Shown in pieces: positions 58,037 to 64,000 of a DNA stretch of 64,000 nucleotides (positions are counted from its first letter, which is position 1; each line of letters opens with the position of its first letter). The stretch is from Paracamarosporium sp. OC-R06-R3 (lineage: Eukaryota; Ascomycota; Dothideomycetes; Pleosporales; Didymosphaeriaceae): assembly GCA_019828545.1 (NCBI GenBank), contig JACVRA010000183.1:1-64000 (forward strand), in the 5' to 3' direction. A program made the position numbers and the translations under genes. The notes beneath the pieces are model-generated. The model ran no database searches, was not told the DNA's origin, and was given only the letters and a program-made list of their open reading frames with translations.

Positions 58037-59357
58037 ATGGCCGCCAAAAGCCCCTCCATCCGCGCCCTTTCGCGGTACCTCCTCCGCCCGCAAGCATCGT
58101 TACATCCGAGGTGTCGGCAACAATGCCACGCCAAACGGTACTCTTCTGCTGTAGCCGGAGCACGTCTGAATGGCACTGTCGAATACGATACCACTCCGCT
58201 GCTGTACCACACCTCGAAAGCAGCCCTCGCAAATCCCGAGCTCCCTGAGGACGTCCGCAAAGGCCAAACCAAGCGCATCAACCTCTACCAAGCCGTGAAC
58301 GAGGCCCTTCGCCATGCTTTACAATCAGACGAAAGCGTAATCGCGTTTGGAGAGGATGTACAATTTGGCGGAGTCTTCAGAGCCACAATGAACCTCGCGA
58401 GTGACTTTGGGACGGAACGCGTCTTCAACACGCCGCTGAGCGAGCAGGGTCTTGTTGGGTTTGCTATCGGTGCTGCGAGCGAGGGCATGAGGCCCGTCGC
58501 AGAGATCCAATTTGCTGACTACGTCTATCCGGCTTTCGACCAGATCGTGAACGAGGCCGCCAAGTACAGGTACATGTCAGGAACAAATGAGGTGCACTGC
58601 GGAGGGTTGGTTATTCGGATGCCGACTGGTGTGGTGGGACATGGCGGCCTGTGAGTAATTCAGCATCATTCGTGAGAAAATCAATACTAACGAGCATTGT
58701 AGCTACCACTCACAGTCTCCAGAAGCACTCTTCACCCACATACCAGGTCTCCACGTAGTCATCCCGCGCTCTCCCACCCAAGCCAAAGGTCTCCTCCTCT
58801 CCGCCATCCGTACAAACGATCCAGTCGTCTTCATGGAACCCAAGATCCTCTATCGCGCCGCGATCGAACAGGTTCCTGTTTCTCCGTTCTACCTTCCTCT
58901 CGACAAAGCTGAAGTTCTGAAACCCGGAAAAGACGTCACCATCGTCTCCTACGGCCAGCCATTGTACACGTGCTCAGCAGCAATAACCGCAGCGGAGAAG
59001 GATTTCGGGTGCAGCGTTGAGTTAATAGATCTGAGGACAATCTATCCCTGGGACAGGGAAACCGTACTCGAGAGTGTAAAGAAGACGGGACGGGCGATCG
59101 TAGTGCACGAGAGCATGCAGAACGCAGGCGTAGGCGCTGAGGTCGCGGCGACGATCCAAGAGAAGGCATTCCTGAGGCTAGAAGCACCAGTGAAAAGGGT
59201 AACAGGGTGGGCGACATTCACAGGTCTGATGTTTGAGCCACTGATAATACCCGATGTGACGAGTAAGTCCATTTCCAAGCAGCAACACGGTGCGCAAAAT
59301 AGATACTAACTGAACGCAGGAGTTTACGACGCTATCAAAAAGACGCTAGATTACTAG
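58037..59357 (+). CDS. BCKDHB: branched-chain 2-oxoacid dehydrogenase E1 beta subunit
   Basis: Mitochondrial E1-beta of the BCKDH complex, which with E1-alpha decarboxylates the 2-oxo acids of Leu, Ile and Val using thiamine diphosphate. Exons 58037-58650, 58703-59262, 59320-59357; 403 aa, phases agree. The first about 35 residues are Arg/Ser/Ala-rich without acidic residues (mitochondrial presequence). Then [56 protein letters not shown] and TGVVGHGGL joined to YHSQSPE, the glycine-histidine loop typical of E1-beta. C-terminal half: [13 protein letters not shown] and [14 protein letters not shown]. The small last exon adds [12 protein letters not shown]. It groups with BCKDH rather than PDH E1-beta by these motifs. 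Confidence 0.94.
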
Positions 59358-59669
59358 ATATGATAACTCTACAAAAGAAATACATGAGTGCGCGATGCCG
59401 CAGCCCAGAAATCCTATTCTCAACAACGTCCACATCCACCCCAATGCATCCCAACAACCCACCTAACCACATCCATCCCAACCAAAAAACATAACCCCTT
59501 CCTTATCCCTGATGTCCCCAAACCGCCACGCTCATCCCTCAACGCCCACTAGCGCCCGCGGTCCGGCACGAAGCGACGCTGTCTCCACCTCCCTACACAC
59601 ACCCCACCACCCCAACCCATGACATGAAAAAAAAAAAGAAAAATATCTCCCAACAAGAAAAAGAAAGCT
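59358..59669. other. intergenic, no gene seen
   Basis: 312 bp, C/A-rich, containing the BCKDHB 3' flank and, at the right end, the T-rich (minus strand) Pol III terminator of the tRNA-Phe gene. Confidence 0.45.
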
Positions 59670-59784
59670 GTCGCTTCTGTGGATCGAACACAGTACCTCC
59701 AGATGGCATTCGAGTGAAACCGAAGTTTGCTGCCCGGGGGCAGATTGCTTCAGTCTGGCGCTCTCCCAAGTGAGCTAAAGCGAC
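59670..59784 (-). tRNA. tRNA-Phe (GAA) with 43-nt intron
   Basis: Minus-strand cloverleaf. Acceptor stem GTCGCTT/AAGCGAC (7 bp), D arm GCTCACTTGGGAGAGC, anticodon stem CCAGA/TCTGG with loop C-T-GAA-G-A, T arm CTGTG-TTCGATC-CACAG. The intron 59747-59705 starts after base 37, the usual eukaryotic place. A TTTTT run follows the 3' end on the minus strand. Confidence 0.92.
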
Positions 59785-60170
59785 TGAATCGATGAGTAAG
59801 CGGCCAGCGTAAAAGTACAAATACCAGAAAAAATGACGGGGCAGTGTATGTGTTGGTGCTGAAAATTTTGGTTGTGCTGTGGTGTGAAGTGGGTCCACGC
59901 GAATTGACTCAAGCGCGGAAGGGTAGGGAATAGAAGGGTAAGTAAACCGAGCATTCTACTGTGAATCATGAATGAAAGAGGACATGGTCAAATTAAATCC
60001 TCTTGGAACGCATACGCCGAATTGGTTCTTCCCACATGCTCATGCCACACCCATCCATACCACACTCCTCCCTACCATCCCATCCCATCCACAACCCGTA
60101 CTCCTCCCCGTCCCCACTCCATCTACATAAGCCCCTTCCTCATCCACCCGCCTTTATACTATCCCAACCC
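59785..60170. other. spacer between divergent tRNA genes
   Basis: 386 bp between the 5' ends of two divergently transcribed tRNA genes. C/A-rich with CCATCCCATCC runs from about 60040 to 60120. No gene recognised. Confidence 0.5.
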
Positions 60171-60330
60171 GGCTCAATGGTCTAGTGGTATGATTGTCGC
60201 TTCGTAAGTCGCTCACGCCCACGCCCACGTGCTGGAAAACAGAAAACTAACAACGCATAGGGGTATACACGCCTGGAATTCTCGAGTTCTGATATGTGAC
60301 AGGCCCCGGGTTCGAATCCCGGTTGAGCCC
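60171..60330 (+). tRNA. tRNA-Thr (CGT) with 88-nt intron
   Basis: Acceptor stem GGCTCAA/TTGAGCC, D arm with TCTAGTGGTATGAT, anticodon stem GTCGC/GTGAC (one G-T pair), T arm CCGGG-TTCGAAT-CCCGG. With the intron after position 37 (60207-60294) the loop reads TT-CGT-A-T, giving Thr. The body resembles fungal tRNA-Pro genes, but a Pro anticodon cannot be formed without moving the intron. An 88-nt intron is long for a tRNA. Confidence 0.75.
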
Positions 60331-60338
60331 CTTTTTTG
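60331..60338 (+). terminator. Pol III T-run terminator
   Basis: CTTTTTT directly after the tRNA-Thr discriminator base. Confidence 0.85.
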
Positions 60339-61196
60339 GTGGCGTGGTTGGTAGGTGTGTGTGGATAGGTTGGTCTATCTATGAGAGAATATATATCTAT
60401 TCACATTGATTTTTGATTCCTGCTGGAGAGAGAGAGAGAGAGGATGAAAACTCCATAGATCGTAGCCAGTAACGTCCATCCACCATTTATACCTTCCTCT
60501 CACAGCGCTGCAATCCGCTCCACTCCTTCCTACCCACCCACGACGAACAAACTCCAGTAACAACACCCCTACTATACTCGCGCCCAGCACGCAATCACCA
60601 CACCACTCCACTCCGCACCGCACCGCACCGAACCGCTCTCCCTTTTATCCCATTCAAATAGTGTAAGGTTAACCAAGGATAATCCCATGACGTAAAAGCG
60701 CTACACAGACCTCTCGCCCCAAGCGCAACCGCGCGCGTTACACAGCACGCACATAGACATTTCGGCACTTCGACCGCCTGATCGGCCCAAGTACCGATGC
60801 AGGTCAATCTACAGATCTACCGGGGTCCGTCATATGCATGACACACGCGGTGGAGCGTGCGGGGACGGCCGATCGGGCGCGTATGCAGGCGTGTTAAGAT
60901 AGATTGGTTTGGGTGGTACAAGGAGTGGGGTGGTCGCAATGCGGTAAGTTGAGGGTTGGGTTTGGGCGGGAGGCATACGAGGTGGAGGGGAATGAAATGA
61001 AATGAATGCAGGATGCTAGGTAGAGTATTGAGATGGCATGGGGTGGCAGGGCATAAGATGCTAAGGCATTAAGTTATGTGGTGTAATGTGAGAAATAGTG
61101 TCGTCGCGATAACGACTGGGGTATCATTGGGATAAGTAACTACATAGAGAAGATTATTATGTTGGGTAGGGGAGGATGGGATAGCATGCGTCAAGA
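60339..61196. other. intergenic with GA microsatellite
   Basis: 858 bp. A (GA)n run at about 60426-60443 and CCGCACCGCACCG near 60617; G/T-rich from 60890 to 61080. This is the 3' side of the second sugar porter. No gene seen. Confidence 0.45.
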
Positions 61197-63108
61197 TTAT
61201 GGCCATCGAGAGTGGTGGTCGTCGCCTGCCCAGCCCCCGGGCTCCCACCGCTCGGGTATGATTCTGCTGTCTCGACCGCCCGCTGTGATCGTAGTCCGCA
61301 CGCGCGGCACAAGCGGCGTGTCGCTCCTACGGTTCAGGCTCCCCTTGTCGAAGTCAAAGTCGAATTCGCTGAGCTCGCGCTGCAGCTGCTTTTCGACGCG
61401 CTCTCGGACTTCTTCGGCCCGCGCTTCGGGTTCGAAGAGGAAGGCAAGTTCTTCGAGGGTGCGACCGTAGGTTTCGGGGAACATGAAGTACTAGGGAGTG
61501 TCAGTGGGGTGAGGTGAGACGAGGGTGGTTGGAAAAGCGTACGATGAAGACGATCTCGAATGCGAGCCAGCAGCAGTACGTGATCAGCCAGCGCCAGTTG
61601 ATGCGCTCGAGTCCGATGGGATTGACGAAGGTGGTGAAGAAGCCCGCACCGCGGCCAAAGAACTGAAATATCGTTATGCCCCTTGCGCGTTGGGCAAAGG
61701 GGAACAATTCAACAAGGAAAGCTGTGCGCAGTTAGTATTCTGCTCATCTTCTTCTCCCCACAAGGTAACTTACTGTACGTTAATGCGTTGTAGCCGATGT
61801 TGTAACATGGCTGATACGCGAAAATGAAGAAAATGGTGATCTTGGCTGCCACCTGCGTCTGCTTCTCTAGAAACTGCTGCATCGCCACTGTCCAACCCAC
61901 ATAGCAGCACATCAACGCCGTCGCACACGTCAAGTACATGACTCTCCTCGGAAACCGCCTCACCAGCAGACTGATTCCCACTGCATTGACCAAATTCCAG
62001 CTGTTCAATCCGACATTCAGTTTTCCCTTAAAATTGGGGTCCTTGTACCCAATGAGCTGGAGCAGGTCCGACAGGTAGTATGAGATGAGCGTGTTGCCGC
62101 TCCATTGCGTGAACAGGCCGAGGAAGGAGCCGACGAGGACGCGCTTGCGCATTCCGGGTGTAGATACCATGTCCAACCAGGAACGCTGCGAGTGAGCGAG
62201 CTCGAGGCGGATGGTAGATTCGATTTGCGCCATTTCGGCGAGAGCGAAGTCAGATTGCGAGTTACCTTCCGCATGATAATGAACGAGTATTCGATATGCC
62301 TCTTCGCGTTTGTCTTTGGATATGAGAAACCGTGGTGATTCGGGGATGAAGCTGATGTGCGTAAGCAATGTTTAGAATACTAGGAAACGAGCAACACATA
62401 CAAGATGAAAATGATCTGAAGCATTGATGGACCAGCTTGCAGTAATGACGGTATCCGCCATGCCCAGTCTGAGCCCAGGTGCTGCGTACCGAAAGACACG
62501 CCTGCAGCAACGAGCGCGCCGACGAAGTAAAGAGCGTTGAAGAGGGACGTCATGATAGGGCGTTCTTTCGGATAGGCCAGTTCTCCCATGAGAGAGGAGC
62601 CGGCAATGATGCAAAAGGGGATCCCAAAGCCTAAGATCCAGCGGGCGATCACATACATCGCAGCACTGATGGAAAAGGCCTGGACAAGCGATCCTACAAC
62701 CATAATCCAGCTTCCTAGGAAGATAGCCCATCGTCTACCGAGTGTATCGTTAACCCAGGGTACGAATGGTAGTGCACAGATTGCTCCAAGATTGTAAGCG
62801 GCCGAGATGATGCCCAGCAGCGCCCCGGCTGGGTGATTGAAATCTGCTCGTCGTCAACAATTTCCTTCATCTAGACTTTCTGAAACTGTCTTACAAGCTT
62901 GCCAGGACGGCGAGATCTGGACTGTGTTGATCATTTGTGAGTCAAACCCACTGGTCATCTCGATGCCGATGCAGCATGGCAACAGCAACGCATACAAAAC
63001 CCTCAAGTTCCTCTTTCGATACCACGGTACAGGATCTTGTTGTACGATTCGCGTCAACACGGGGTCGGCCTGCTGTGCCTTTGCCGCATTGCCGATCGGC
63101 GGCGCCAT
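61197..63108 (-). CDS. MFS sugar porter, second copy (lactose-permease/hexose-like)
   Basis: Plasma-membrane sugar:H+ symporter of about 568 aa. Exons 63108-62895, 62843-62402, 62351-61774, 61721-61543, 61490-61197; phases agree throughout. Family marks: CCIGIEMTSGFDSQMINT in helix 1, NDTLGRRWAIF, FGIPFCIIAGSSLMGELAYPKER, FIPESPRFLIS, TQWSGNTLISYYL, LFPFAQRARGI and FPETYGRTLEELAFLFE. The C-terminal tail (about 90 residues) is Glu/Arg-rich with a repeated REELSEFDFDFD-like acidic part. It is only distantly similar to the porter at 47458, so not a recent duplicate. Its substrate is unknown. Confidence 0.9.
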
Positions 63109-64000
63109 CTCTTCAGAGCCCCGGTCACTCTCTTCACTTCTTCAATTCAGGTCCGGTGTCGTATGCGCATCCGATAGCTCGAGACATCACAGGCCTCCAG
63201 CACGAATAGGTAGGCCTAATCTGATAGAAGAGGATTGGGCAAAAGTTAGCACACACGCGAGCGGGGCATCCACTACTTCTTAATAAGTTCCCCATCACCG
63301 GGGGCCTGGCGCAATCAATGCGCCCATCTGGAGTGCGTAGGATCTGCGCCGGGGAGAGCACGCTCGACGGTCATCTGCGAAGGGGCCTGCTGAACCTTGT
63401 CACGTAAGCGTAATATGCATATACGCGGATATTGGCCAATGACGGGCACACAGAACCCGGGGCGTATGCGGGTAAAGACGAACAGCTTGGTGAAGGCCTT
63501 GAAATGTCGTATTGCTACGCCGCACCGAAGGCGAGTGTCGGATTCAGGTTCTGGAGCGGGTGGCGAGGCGGCGTAGTCTCTGCAGTCATCTCGTGCCGCG
63601 ACAGCTGCGACGAAAAACCGCGCACAACGAGGCATAACCTCCGCTGGTGCGAAGAAGCCGGCGGTGTTCTCTCGAGTCCCGAGCTGCTCGTAGGATCCAC
63701 GTCGGCGATCCGGGCATGGTTCCATCGCCCCCCAATCACACCAGCCTCCCCACAATCCTCCAACCTCCCTAGACCAGGCCCATAGCATAACATGACATAT
63801 ATAAATACCGCGCAGGGTACACTATGCCGCACCGAAGCAGCGACCAAGAATCTGGTTCGCTCGCGTGCACACAAGCGATCCGGCGGCCTTAGCCCTCTTG
63901 GGCCGGATAAATTAAACGTGGAAGGTGAAAAGAATGTCGCTCGTGCATATTTCGTGTTGTCGTGGTTTCCCCGCATTCGAGGGCTGGAGCATGATCAATG
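63109..64000. other. porter promoter and right edge
   Basis: Upstream region of the minus-strand porter. A CATATATAAATACC box near 63796-63810 reads well as a TATA box on the plus strand, so a plus-strand gene may begin just beyond the window. No coding sequence recognised. Confidence 0.4.

Noticed and set aside
60171..60330. Annotation as tRNA-Pro
   Set aside because: With the intron after position 37 the anticodon is CGT, and no NGG can be formed in the loop. Kept as Thr with reduced confidence.
1..64000. CRISPR arrays, operons, bacterial-type signals, intact transposons, rRNA genes
   Set aside because: None seen. Introns, Pol III tRNA introns and gene families are those of a filamentous ascomycete.

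Overview
This window is nuclear DNA of a filamentous ascomycete (Pezizomycotina; a Dothideomycete-like fungus is my guess, not shown). The evidence is short GT-AG introns (about 45-160 nt) inside genes, a Zn2Cys6 regulator with a fungal C-terminal region, a DUF1752/DUF3295 (Mks1-type) protein, fungal sugar porters, an HP1 with fungal architecture, and intron-bearing tRNA genes. There are no operons or CRISPR arrays. All exon junctions were set by hand from conserved protein frame plus splice signals.

Left part (1-15 kb): an allantoate/nicotinate-type MFS permease (-), an arabinitol-dehydrogenase-like SDR (+), a Zn2Cys6 transcription factor (+) and a class II ketose-bisphosphate aldolase (+) form a small sugar/polyol-metabolism neighbourhood. 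A 1.9-kb AT-rich gap follows, then a second SDR (-). At 12.27-14.60 kb lies a clearly recognisable amidase-signature gene that is dead: three in-frame stops and one broken junction.

Middle (15-39.5 kb): only two protein genes are recognisable, an Mks1-like nitrogen/TOR regulator (23.9-25.7 kb) and a small predicted permuted-papain-fold protein (34.46-35.32 kb). They sit in about 20 kb of gene-free DNA, much of it GC-rich, with tetra- and pentanucleotide satellites, sharp strand-composition switches and no recognisable coding sequence. This is the least explained part of the window.

Right part (39.5-64 kb): dense housekeeping and metabolic genes. CCT5 (-) and an HP1 chromodomain protein (+) share a 479-bp divergent promoter. 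A 47-residue single-TM microprotein gene follows at 44.57-44.71 kb. Next come an SDR (-), a sugar transporter (-) divergent from an intracellular beta-mannosidase (+), which suggests uptake and hydrolysis of manno-oligosaccharides, a cytochrome P450 (-), a MAM3/CNNM-type CBS-DUF21 membrane protein (-) divergent from the mitochondrial BCKDH E1-beta gene (+), two tRNA genes with introns (Phe-GAA and Thr-CGT), and a second sugar transporter (-).
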